This document shows positions 34,062-44,317 of a stretch of DNA of 64,000 nucleotides, one piece after another (within the stretch, counting starts at the first letter, position 1; the number at the start of each line of letters is the position of its first letter). A model generated the notes under the pieces. That model did no database searches. It saw only the letters and a list, made by a program, of their open reading frames with translations, and was not told the origin of the DNA. A program made the translations under genes and the position numbers. Source of the DNA: Scleroderma bovista (Eukaryota; Basidiomycota; Agaricomycetes; Boletales; Sclerodermataceae); the NCBI GenBank assembly GCA_037178675.1, contig JAYMGJ010000207.1:1-64000 (forward strand), written 5' to 3'.

Positions 34062-35555
34062 CTAGATGTCTCCACCTGCAGTGATAATGTCAAGACCATG
34101 TCCAACTCTGGACTCCTGTCCGGTTACTCCAGCACCTGAGTTGGAGTCCGTCTTACCGGACTCAGCAGCGATGGCTGCAGTGCGAGCTTTGGCCTTTTTG
34201 GTCTTCTTGGGACAGTTGTCCGTGAAGTGACCAGTACCCCTGCAGAACATGCAGAGGTTATTGTCCAGATGCCTTTTGCGCTCGTCTGTGGTTAGCTTCC
34301 CATCCTTACCAAGCTTGTTGGTCAGGTCCAGTCTGGAACTGGAGGAGGACTGGTTGCTGGTCGTTTTGGACAAGCCAGAGGAGTTGGCAGAACTGGGGGA
34401 GTTACCGGTCTTGGATTTCTCCTGACTGGAGTTGGATGAGTTGTCCCCAGAGTTGGAGGACTTAGTTGGGGACGAAGTGGACTGGGTCTTCGTCATATGA
34501 GAAATCTCATCTTTGCACTCCCAATAGCGCGTGTCGATCTCTTGACAAAGGGCCCTCAGCCCATGCAGAGTCAGGGGTTTCCTGACTCGAGCGATCTCAT
34601 CCTTGAGGCGGTCTGGGAGACCAGAGTAGAATAGGCGGCGGAGCACGCCATCTCCATAGTCCTGGACCTGGGAGGCGAGTTGGTTGAAGTCTACAATGTA
34701 CCGTGTTACACAGTGAGCATCCTTCATCTGGAGATGCTTGAGCTGATGTTTGGCATCAGCTATGGGGTCGTGAGGACCAAAGGTGCGTTGGAGTTCTGTG
34801 ACGAAGTGGACCCAGCTGTCCATCCAGCGTGGGTGGTCAGCCAGATTACCAGAGTTGAGGAGGTCTGGTTCGAACCATTCCAGCATCATACCTTTAAGAT
34901 AGGACTGGGCAAACGTTACCCTTGCTCTATCTTGATGGAAGGCCTTGGTGCAATCCTGGAAACACAGTTCGCACTGGACAAAGAAGGTCCAGAGTTTCTT
35001 GGGGTCTGTGCCATCAAAGGTGTCCAGTTCATGGACTTTGGCACAGGAGGAAGAGGAGTCGTTGGTACAACGAGAGGAGCAAGAGAGGCAGTTAATGGCG
35101 ACGGCGAGATTATGGAAGACAGCCAGACTAGGATCTAGCTCTTCCGTGGCGTCGACGAACTCATTGTTGTTGTTGTCATCATTGTTATCGCCATCTCCAG
35201 GGTTATCCGGATCATCTCTGGGTTCGTCCTCAGGGCCAAACCATTGGTAACGACCCGGTTCGCGATGTTCCGGAGTGGAGTCATGGTGATAGGGAAATCT
35301 GTCATCAGGAACGGATCCATGATGACCAAGGTCCGCAGAACCATGAAGGCTCTGGGACACAGCATCTTGACACGGAGTCAAAGACACTGTTGGGTTTCGA
35401 GCTGTAAAACTCTGGAATTGGCTTATGGAAGCTGGAGGTTGCCTGCGGTTAGACAGGGCTTGCTGGGTGGCAGATAGGTGAAGATCATCTACTGCACCTG
35501 CTTCCTCAGCAAGGGCTGCAGCGGTACAAGTGCGAGAGCGTGTGGTCATAGTCAT
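34062..35555 (-). pseudogene. Ty3/gypsy Gag of a truncated element (gag only)
   Basis: A 497-aa open frame on the minus strand: capsid-type block HELDTFDGTDPKKLWTFFVQ, ARVTFAQSYLKGMMLEWFEP, FNQLASQVQDYGDG and LRRLFYSGLPDRLKDEIARV. A Ser-rich linker and a CCHC zinc knuckle (CMFCRGTGHFTDNC) near residue 450 follow. It is closely similar in plan to the plus-strand Gag at 42901-44258. The frame itself is open, but no protease or polymerase follows on the left and there is no downstream LTR. The element is therefore a 3'-truncated relic, although the Gag could be made. An LTR lies directly upstream (35625 and above). Confidence 0.85.
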
Positions 35556-35624
35556 AAGAGATGGGACTAGATATGCATACTAGGTTTAGAACAGTGAACC
35601 CACACAAGTGTGAGTCTGAAATAC

Positions 35625-36120
35625 TGTCAAGTCCAGGTCTACTCCAGTAGGGGGTCCAGTCAAGTCTGGACGAAGGCAGACAAAGGAGGAGGGCAGAGAC
35701 AAGGGATAGTCCAGCCGGAGTTGGTGACCGCTTGGATTCAATGACAAGGACGACGTGCATTGATCCCTTGCATAGGTTCTGGTCAAGGTGACAATGATGG
35801 AGACAGAGACAGGGACAGGAGTAGTGACTATAGTTGATTTCAGACTGAGGTGTACAAGGTAAACTAGAGGGTACTTATACTAAGTAGAAACTAGGGTTGA
35901 GTACATACAGTGACAAGTAAACAACCTAATAGTGGACAAGGGATGACCGGAGTTAGGACTAGGTCAGGTCCGATGAAAATAAAGTCAGGTCTGGTGAAAA
36001 TACTACAAGGTCTAGTATATATTGAGTTCACAGAGAACTCACAAACAGGCAGGGTAGATGGGGAAGTGTGGTAAGGACTGGAAGCAGACTAGACCAAAGG
36101 TCGTAGTTAGCGGAAGCATA
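35625..36120 (-). repeat. Gypsy LTR (interrupted, 5' LTR of the gag relic)
   Basis: Homologous to the LTRs at 36972-37605 (same orientation) and 41769-42377 (opposite). Shared blocks include TGTCAAGTCC, GGTCTACTCC, TTGATTTCAGACTGAGGT, CTTATACTAAGTAGAAACTA and GAGTTCACAGAGAACTCAC. It is broken at 36120 by a fold-back element, and only a few LTR-like bases follow on the other side. Confidence 0.8.
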
Positions 36121-36354
36121 CACTGCAAGCATTTCATGACAAAACATTGTAAAAAAATAGAAGAAAGAGATACTCTTTTATTTACAATTTTGTTACACAA
36201 AAAAGACAAATATCATACAGAAGCTTTTTTGTCTTTCTTTTGCCAAGACATGATTTGAGATCATTTCTTATGTTAGGACTATAAAAAATTTAACATTTTT
36301 CTTCTGCCTGTTCCTTGCAAAACAAATAAAGAAAAGACAATGTAACTTTTCTCA
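36121..36354 (+). repeat. Left long TIR of the fold-back element
   Basis: Starts CACTGCAAGCATTTCATGAC; matches the inverted 36588-36832 almost base for base. Confidence 0.9.
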
Positions 36355-36587
36355 TAGCAAGTATTTCAGTATGTTTTATTAGAAATAAAGCATCATATTA
36401 TTGTTGAAAACATGTTAAGAGAAAACAATAAATTTTTCTTCAAGAAACATGATGGGTCCTGGATACTGATTGGCTGGCTAGAGTGTTATGACCAAAAATA
36501 TATAGCACATTTTCTAAACATTTATTCTTGTGGAAAAGAGTATCTTTTGATTCAAATTTTCACTGCAGGAAATTGAAAATGTCTACT

Positions 36588-36832
36588 GTGAGAAAAGTTA
36601 CATTGTCTTTTCTTTATTTGTTTTGCAAGGAACAGGCAGAAGAAAAATGTTAAATTTTTTATAGTCCTAACATAAGAAATGATCTCAAATCACGTCTTGG
36701 CAAAAGAAAGACAAAAAAGATTCTGTATGATATTTGTCTTTTTTGTGTAACAAAATTGTAAATAAAAGAGTATCTCTTTCTTCTATTTTTTTACAATGTT
36801 TTGTCATGAAACATTGAGAAATGCTTGCAGTG
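36588..36832 (-). repeat. Right long TIR of the fold-back element
   Basis: Inverted copy of 36121-36354 with 10 additional bases (TCAATGTTTC). Confidence 0.9.
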
Positions 36833-36971
36833 ATATCTGCATGATGTGAGTCAAAGTGTGGATTTGGGTTGGAGTAATAACCCAAACACAACACCAACAA
36901 AGGACTACGAATATGTGCGAGTGGTGGTTTACCTCCACGGTGTCCAGAGAGGATGTGCTGAGGAGGGGGGA
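36833..36971. other. Residual LTR or flank between the fold-back element and the next LTR
   Basis: Begins ATATCTGC as in the intact LTR, then diverges. Contains an imperfect inverted repeat GGGTT-GGAGTAAT-AACCC. No gene. Confidence 0.4.
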
Positions 36972-37605
36972 TGTCAAGTCCGGGTCTACTCCGGTAGGGG
37001 GTCCGGTCAAGTCCGGACAAAAGCGGACGAAGGAGGAGGGCAGATGCTGGACAAGAGATTAGTCCGGCCGGAGTTGGTGACCGATTGGGTTCAACGACTA
37101 AGGACAATGAGCGTTGACCCCTTGCGTAGGTTCCGGTCAAGGGAAGGAGACGGAGACGAAGATGGACGAGAACAGGAGTAGTGACTTATGTTGATTTCAG
37201 ACTGAGGTCTACAAGGTAAACTAGAGGGTACTTATACTAAGTAGAAACTAGGGTCGAGTACATACGGTGACAAGTAAACAACCTAATAGCGGACAAGGGA
37301 TGACCGGAGTTAGGACTAGGTCAGGTCCGGTGAAAATAAAGTCAGGTCCAGGTAAAATAAATCAGGTCCGGTGAAAATGCTACAAGGTATAGGATATATC
37401 GAGTTCACAGAGAACTCACGTCAAGCAGGGTTGACGGCGAGGTGTGGTAACGAACGAATAGAGCATAGACCAAGGGTCGTGCTTAACGGAAGGTTATCTG
37501 CGTGAGCATGACCGGAGTAACTGGTGGGCGACCGGAGTTGAGCTGTAAAGCTGCGAAGTGACCGGAGTGACCAGATAGGACCTGGAGTTGGACATGGTCG
37601 TAACA
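36972..37605 (-). repeat. Gypsy LTR, complete, minus orientation
   Basis: 634 bp, reading on the minus strand from TGTTACGACCATGTCC to GGACTTGACA. It is a close homologue of 41769-42377. No matching internal region adjoins it, so it is a solo LTR or a tandem LTR next to the interrupted copy. Confidence 0.8.
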
Positions 37606-38944
37606 GGGGAAGGGGATCTACACCAACAGGGTGATGCAGATGATGATGCAGGATACTCCTGGGGTACAGGAGCAATAGGTGATGAAGGGGGTAGGGGTCT
37701 GGACTCTTCCTAAAGCCTAGGAAGTGTTAAAGCGGGGATTGGGCTGACAGAGACTGAAGTAGTGATACTACACCTAGAGGTTGGTGCAGCAAAGGGGCAG
37801 GGATGCCTCTGATGTCCAGAGGCGAGGAAGATTGACTGGTATGAAGCCTAGACTCCGCTTGAGCCTAGTATAAAGAATAGATCTTGAATAACTTGGATAA
37901 ACTTGACAATATTGAGCCTTTAGACCTTCACTGAAGCCTACAAGGACTCAAAGACTGAAGGGATACTGATTGAGAGAGTCTGAGAGAGGGATAATTTCGT
38001 GCAATTGGGTTTTTTTTCACTGGGCTGAGCCCAGGGGTTTAAATACATGGGGGGGCACAGCATTAAAGTACAAAAAGAGAAGGGAGTAAGCAGAATTTGT
38101 CAAGGATTGGTAAGGGATTGGTAAGAGCTTTGTAAGGGGTTTGTAAGCAATCAGTAAGCAAGGGATAAGCAGGAATGAGTAAGCATAGGGAGCATGAATA
38201 AGCTGCTGAGTAAAGGAATGAGTAAGCTGCATGACAAGATTGATTGGTAAGGGAGTGAGTCATCAGCTGAGTAATATACCAAAAATACGGAAGGGATAGA
38301 GTAATACTGATGACAAGAGAGCATCAGTAAGCAAGGGATGAGTCACTGCACAGCAGAAGGAGTCATTGATGCACAGCCTAAGAAGTTTGATGGGGGGCTG
38401 TGTACCATCAGGAATTTGATGGGACAACAATGGGGAAGATCTGGGATTAATAGGGGGATTGATCCGAGACAAAACAGCCACAAGAAGGGTACCAGGGGTC
38501 CAGAGGTCTTTTGGGGGGTCAGCATACACTAAAGTATAGTGCATGTGTTCTAGCGCCGCTGAAGCGCAACCATGGGCTCCCTTGATGAGCTCTCTTCTGG
38601 GAAAGAACGAGAGAGGGTTCTTCTTCCTAATAGCACTATAAAGTGGGGGAATAACTGTCATGGTGCTGGGGCACGTCGTCTGAAAGTAGGGAAGCAGATT
38701 GAGTATTGAATTCGATGCATCCAGGGAAGCAAGACAAACAACAGAGGAAGATGGACATGGCAAGTATCTGGGAGGAAGGGACCATAGGCTGAGGGCTCAG
38801 GGGACACAGAGACGACCAGAGAAGTCTTCTCAAGCTTGACAATAGACCTAAGATGACCAAAGTATGTCCTTGACGCAGGACTGACAAGGAGAACACGCTG
38901 ACCAAGAATGAGAGGGACTGAGGGAGCAGGCTGGGAAGATATTG
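37606..38944. other. Retroelement debris, probably a further LTR
   Basis: No coding region. On the minus strand CCATGTATTTAAACCCCTGG (near 38040-38055) looks like a TATA element, followed by a transcription-start-like TC-rich stretch. This suggests an LTR promoter. A run of GTAAG motifs occupies 38080-38240. Confidence 0.35.
38080..38240 (+). repeat. Irregular GTAAG/AGTAAGC motif cluster
   Basis: About ten copies of GTAAG, spaced irregularly by 6-25 bases, mostly as TTGGTAAGGG, TTTGTAAGGGG or GAGTAAGC. Confidence 0.7.
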
Positions 38945-39310
38945 AGACGACCCTAGGCGAACACCAAGGATCCAACCACATGCTAAGACTCTGAGAGGAT
39001 AGGATGCGAGTATCTAGAGCAAAGACCCAAGATGAGCTTGAATGGAGAGCCTCTGGGTGCTGGATTGCACTGTATATATACTACTATACACGAGGGCTAC
39101 GCGAGGCTATCCATGAGGCTACGTACAGGTAAAGGCTATGTAATGACATCACTGTGGAGCTAAGGCTATGCATAATGATGTCAAGGGTGGCAGCGTGTAC
39201 AGCACGAGGTACAGGTCTAGACTAGGTAGATAAGATAAAGGCTGTACACTAAGATAAGATAAACACTATCTAATCACAGATTAGATAAGACAAAAAGTTG
39301 GACCATAACA
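38945..39310 (-). repeat. 3' LTR (part) of the chromovirus relic
   Basis: Begins TGTTATGGTCCAAC at 39310 on the minus strand, directly after a polypurine tract, and contains the stem-loop TATCTAATC-CAGATTAGATA. It is homologous to the LTR fragment at 9270-9629. The far end of the LTR was not found. Confidence 0.7.
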
Positions 39311-39323
39311 CTACTCCCCCCTC
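39311..39323 (-). other. Polypurine tract
   Basis: GAGGGGGGAGTAG on the minus strand immediately before the LTR start at 39310, the usual plus-strand primer of LTR retrotransposons. Confidence 0.8.
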
Positions 39324-41561
39324 AGGTGCAGGATTCCAGACTGCAGAACTGAGCGTCGCAAACCGTGAGGTTTTCGGGAACAGGACTAAATAACGAGTCA
39401 AAGTCCGCTTGGGCCATACAAAGTTTCCGAGGAGCAGAGGGGTTTTCCCGGTAAAAGCGCTCAACTACCAGAGGAGAATTCTTTAAATTCGACGAGGGTT
39501 CCCATGTTCTCTCATGTTCTTCATATCCTTTCCAATGTACCAGATACTGGAGTTGCCTTTTATAAATACGAGAAGCCACAATATAGTCCACTTCATACTC
39601 TTCATCGCGTTCTTCAGAAACATGTACTGGACCAGGCCGAGATACAGGCTGACCGGGAAGAGGACCTAAATAAGGTTTCACTTGTGATACATTCACAACC
39701 GGGTGAATCCAAAGAGTTTTCGGGAGCTTAAGCTCGACTGCATTCGGGGTTATGCGAGTGACCTCATAGGGACTGATCCACTTCTCTGTAAGCTTCTTAG
39801 AAGCGTGATTTAACATACAAAGGTTGTCCGTTGAAAGCCAAACCTGTTGGCCTACTACATAGTCCGGGGCAGGATTTCTATGCTTATCCGCCTGAAGCTT
39901 CATATTATGTTTTGCCTTCTCAGAAGACTCAACGACTTTATTAAATATGGCGGCAAAGTCTTTAGCCGCTGGGGCCACTGTGTCCACCAGCTCAACACCC
40001 ATACAAGGGGAATAACTCCGGGTAATCCCGAACGGTGAATCAGTGGTTACCTCCGAAACCGTATTGTTCCAAACGAACTGGGCAATCTTGATCCACTTGG
40101 CCCATTCATTCTGCTGATCATTTACGTAGGTTCGGAGATACTGATTAATTTCGCGGTTCAACTGCTCTGTTTGACCATCAGTTTGAGGGTGAAATGCCAT
40201 AGACATCTTCCTTTTTACGCCTAAGAGTCTATACAACTCCCCCAGGAAGTTGCTTGCAAAGACCGATCCACGGTCTGACACAACGGAAGACGGGAGTCCA
40301 TGCTGACACCAGACGTGGTCTCTAAATAGCTCAGCGGTCGACAAGGCGGTTTCCTCTTTAGTGCAAGGCACAAACACGACCTCCTTGGAGAACCGATCAA
40401 CCACAACTAATATATAATTGTACCCGAGGGATTCCGGCATCTCGGTAAAGTCCATAGTGACGTCAAGCCACGGGCCGCTAGGGGTAGGGAGAGGAAGGAG
40501 ACTTCCAGAAGTCTTTTGATTCGACACCTTGGACTGTTGGCACTTTTGACAGTGCTTCACATAGGTCTGAATCTGCTCTTTCATCCCTTTCCAAGAATAA
40601 TGCTTCCTGAGCGCGTTATACATAGCTTTTACTCCTTTATGACCAGCAACAGGAGTATCGTGAAAGTTCGTAATGAGCGACTGTCGCTCTTCGTAAGACT
40701 GATCAGTGACGTCGATCAGTTTAATAGATACCGGGTTCAACAGGACCTGGTCCTTATTGTCATTGGAACTGGATACGTAATGATCCAATCACCTGCTAAG
40801 CAGATCTGCAACGTGCATCTGGGTTCCTTTCTTATAGATAAGTGAATAGTTAAACCGCGTCATCCACATCTGCCAGCGTGCTTGTCACTTAGACAGGTTT
40901 TGTGACTTGGTAAAGTACGTTAAATTATGGAGGTCCGTGTAGATCTCAAAGGCATAAGGAGTGGCCTCGAGATAATGGCGCCAGGCCTCAGTTGCTTTTA
41001 TGATGGCCAGCATCTCTTTATCATGAATAGGATAATTTCGTTCTGGAGGTGTCATGGAATGTGACATGTACGCGACGGGTCTGAATTCACCGTCTTCGCA
41101 CTTCATGGATATCACTCCCCCGACGGCAAACTCAGACGCATCGGTTTCAAGGCGGAATTCACGGTCCTGGTCGGGGTACTGAAGTACCGGAGCATGAGTA
41201 AAGGCGGCTTTTAAAGCCTCAAACGCAGCGCGTTCCTTTTCTCCAAAGTTAAATACCGTATCCTTACACGTAAGGTCCGTCATGGGCCTAGCCATGATCG
41301 CATAATCTTTAATGAAGCGTCTATAGAAATTGCCGAGTCCGAGGAATGCGTGAACCTGCTTTACGTTCGTTGGCTCAGGCCATTTCAAAATAGCATTAAC
41401 TTTCTCAGGGTCCATTTTGATACCCTCTCGTGACACAATCATTCCGAGGAAGTCGACTTCGGTGACTCTGAAGCAACACTTCTCGGGTTTGACAAACAAA
41501 TTGTTATCACGTAAACGTTTCAAAACTTCCAGCACGATTCTATCATGCTTTTCCTGATCAT
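39322..41561 (-). pseudogene. Ty3/gypsy chromovirus Pol, 5'-truncated, two nonsense codons
   Basis: One minus-strand frame from about 41561 to the stop at 39322, interrupted only by TGA at 40887-40885 (NLSK-stop-QARWQMW) and 40791-40789 (LLSR-stop-LDHYV). Both are Arg positions. It begins within the RT thumb (LEVLKRLRDNNLFVKPEKC, FLGLGNFYRRFIKDYA). RNase H follows (RLETDASEFAVGG, PIHDKEMLAII), then the integrase zinc finger (H...C-QKC). The integrase core has VTMDF, VVSDRGSVFASNF and FHPQTDGQTEQLN. A C-terminal chromodomain (EYEVDYIVASRIY, YLVHWKGYEEHERTWEP) identifies a chromovirus. The RT catalytic half, protease and gag are missing at the 41561 junction. Confidence 0.92.
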
Positions 41562-41768
41562 GTCACGACCGCGTGATGCCTCGTGACTCTGCAAGGCCTC
41601 TAGTCTGTTGTAAACTAAAGTCCGATCATAATCGCACACCTCCGATGCTACGTATCCATCTCCGCTCCGACAATTGACGCTCCGTCTCCTTTTAGTATAT
41701 AGTTCTGCGTCTACGCCTCCGGTTATTGTATGCCTCTGTTCCGTTTCTGTTCCTGTTCCCTTTGTTCC
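41562..41768. other. Junction sequence between two gypsy elements
   Basis: Pyrimidine-rich, no gene. The start GTCACGACC may be a fragment of another LTR end; not resolved. Confidence 0.35.
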
Positions 41769-42377
41769 TGTTATGACCATGTCCAACTCCGGGTCCTATC
41801 CGGTCACTCCGGTCACTTCGCAGCTTTACAGCTCAACTCCGGTCGCGCTCACGCAGATAACCTTCCGTTAAGCACGACCCTTGGTCTATGCTCTATTCGT
41901 TCGTTACCACACCTCGCCGTCAACCCTGCTTGGTCGTGAGTTCCCCGTGTACTTGTTATATCTCCTGCCTTGTGTTATTTTCACCGGACCTGATTTATTT
42001 TACCTGGACCTGACTTTATTTTCATCGGACCTGACCTAGTACTTTCTCCGGTTATCCCTTGTCCGCCCTTTGGGCTGTTTACTTGTCACCGTAAATACTT
42101 GACCCTAGTTCTCCATAGTATAAGTACCCTGTACTCCGTCCTGTATACCTCAGTCTGAAATCAACATAAGTCACTACTCCTGTTCCCGTCCATCTCCGTC
42201 TCCTTCCCTTGACCGGAACCTACGCAAGGGGTCAACGCTTGTTGTCCTTAGTCGTTGAACCCAATCGGTCACCAACTCTGGCCGGACTAATTTCTTGTCC
42301 AGCATCTGCCCTCCTCCTTCGTCCACTCTCGTCCGGACTTGACCGGACCTCTTACCGGAGTAGACCCGGACTTGACA
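41769..42377 (+). repeat. 5' LTR of the plus-strand gypsy element
   Basis: 609 bp from TGTTATGACCATGTCC to GGACTTGACA; inverted homologue of 36972-37605. Confidence 0.85.
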
Positions 42378-42900
42378 GTTCCCGTTTTAGATTAGATAAC
42401 AATTACTAATAGCTGTGATCCGTTAACCTTTTGATCCGTTACGCTTATCACTGACCTCCATTCCGTGTATGTTACTCATCCATTTGTCATCCGCAGACTC
42501 TTACCTACGTCTCCGCTATGTTTCTCTCCGCTTCTTGGTTACTGTACATTCCCGATGTAAAGTATAAGTACTCCGCACGCTGAGGGAATTGTCCCTCAGT
42601 TCGAATATCAGCTTGAATACCTCCCGCGAACTCTCCTCTGTCCCCTCTGCCTTCTGGCAAACCCGACCTTCGTCGGACCTCCGTCTCTCCATTCCTTAGT
42701 CCTCCGAAATACGAGGACGCAGGTATTGCAAGGGCACAGCACATACGCTGAAGCCAAGTCCTCAAACACTTCCACATCTCCTCCGCCTGTTGTCGACGAC
42801 CCTTTGTATTTATCTCCGCTCTCATCGGAGTTCGTCAGAGGAAACGATTCTGACAGTATATTCGAACTCACTCTTGCACACCTGCTAATTACTCCCAACC
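42378..42900. other. Leader of the gypsy element
   Basis: Non-coding sequence between LTR and gag; probably holds the primer-binding and packaging signals. No clear tRNA-complementary PBS was recognised after GACTTGACA. Confidence 0.45.
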
Positions 42901-44258
42901 ATGACTAGTCGATCAATAATCACTACCCGTGCTCAGTCTCGTGCGCTCGAAGAGTGCCAAGAGGTGCTCAATGCGCCCTCTACTTCCCGTAACGATTTGG
43001 TCGAAGAAGGAGAGTTCCTCTCCTTCTCCAATCGCAATACTCCACCTGGGGGCCCTGCCCCCGACCCAACTACTCCAACCACTGCTGCCCGCCGCCCCAA
43101 CGACTCTGGAGTTTACTCCACACGTCGTTTCAACAATGTCTTGGACATCTACGGCGACGGCTACCCTGGCAATGATGGCGGTGACGGCGGAGGTAGTAAC
43201 CCGCCGTCCCCCTGCCAGACATCCTGCTACCAGACTCCCCTACCCCTTCCGCCTCAACTCCGACCCCGGACCCATTGCTCCTGTTTGCACAAGCGGTCCA
43301 AGCACTGACCAAAGTCACTACGGCATCTGCCGACCACGACTCCTCTTCTGGTTGCACCAAAGTCCACGAACCTGACACGTTCGACGGAACCGATCCACGC
43401 AAGCTCCGCACATTCCTTGTTCAGTGCGAATTGAACTTTCAGGATCACCCAAAGGCATTCGCCTCTGACCGCACAAGGGTCACCTTCGCGCAGTCCTATC
43501 TAAAGGGCATGGCCCTCAAATGGTTCGAACCGGACCTACTCAACTCCGCCAATCCCCGCGCCCGTCCGCTATGGATGGACAACTACACCCAGTTCGTCTC
43601 CGAACTGAAGTCCAACTTCGGCCTGCATGACCCCGTTGGAGATGCCGAACATCAGTTGGACAACCTGTCCATGAAAGAAGGACAGAAAATCAACAAGTAC
43701 GTGGTTGAGTTCAACTGCCTCGCTGGCCAAGTCCGCAGCTATGGTGATGGCGCCCTCTGCCACATTTTCTACAGCGGTCTCCCCAACCGCATCAAGGACG
43801 AAATCTCTCGCGTTGGCAAACCCCGCACCCTTGATGGTTACCGCACTCTCACGCAGACCATCAATGCCAGGTACTGGGAGCGCAAATCTGAAGTTGCGCG
43901 CCAAGCCAAGACCTCCACTTCCTCTTCGTCCAACTCCACCTCCAAAGGCAACTCCTCCGCCTCGTCCGACTCCAAGGGTAAAACCAAGGAGAAGGACAAC
44001 AAGAACAAGAGCTCCGAGAAGTCGAAGAGCTCCTCCGGTGCCAAGCCCGCCTCCTCCAAAACCCCCGCCCATCTTGGAAAGGATGGCAAGTTGACCGAGG
44101 AAGAGCGCCAGTGGCGCATCAAAGATAAGCTCTGCATGTTCTGCGGACAGCCAGGCCATATGGCCAGGGACTGTCCAAAGTCCACCTCCAAGAGCTCTAA
44201 AGCCAAGGCCCGCTCTGCCAAGGCTGTGACTCCTGCTGCTGCGGAGTCAAAAAATTAG
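42901..44258 (+). pseudogene. Ty3/gypsy Gag with one frameshift
   Basis: The N-terminal part (from ATG 42901, about 100 residues) is in a different frame from the rest. The switch by one base lies near 43195-43205, just after GGDGGGSN. After it the capsid block EPDTFDGTDPRKLRTFLVQC, FAQSYLKGMALKWFEP, FNCLAGQVRSYGDG, IFYSGLPNRIKDEISRVGKP, a Lys/Ser-rich linker and the zinc knuckle CMFCGQPGHMARDC lead to TAG at 44256-44258. Programmed shifting is unlikely at this place inside gag because the minus-strand sister Gag is continuous. The product packages the element RNA. Confidence 0.85.
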
Positions 44259-44317
44259 ACAGCAGCTCCCAGAACTCCGCACAAGCTGGGGGTTGCGTTG
44301 ACTCCGACTGTGCAACT

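Larger units (their letters stand above)
36121..36832. mobile_element. 712-bp fold-back/MITE element
   Basis: Very AT-rich, with long TIRs: 36121-36354 and inverted 36588-36832, about 98 percent alike apart from a 10-base indel after the first 15 bases. Ends are CACTGCAAGCATTTC. It is flanked by ATA (36118-36120 and 36833-36835). The uninterrupted LTR at 37491-37500 shows the empty site as GG-TTA-TCTGC, confirming a 3-bp duplication. There is no coding capacity. The TSD length fits PIF/Harbinger- or CACTA-like elements. Confidence 0.85.

Noticed and set aside
38080..38350. CRISPR-like spaced repeats
   Set aside because: The GTAAG motifs are too short and irregularly spaced, and the genome is eukaryotic.
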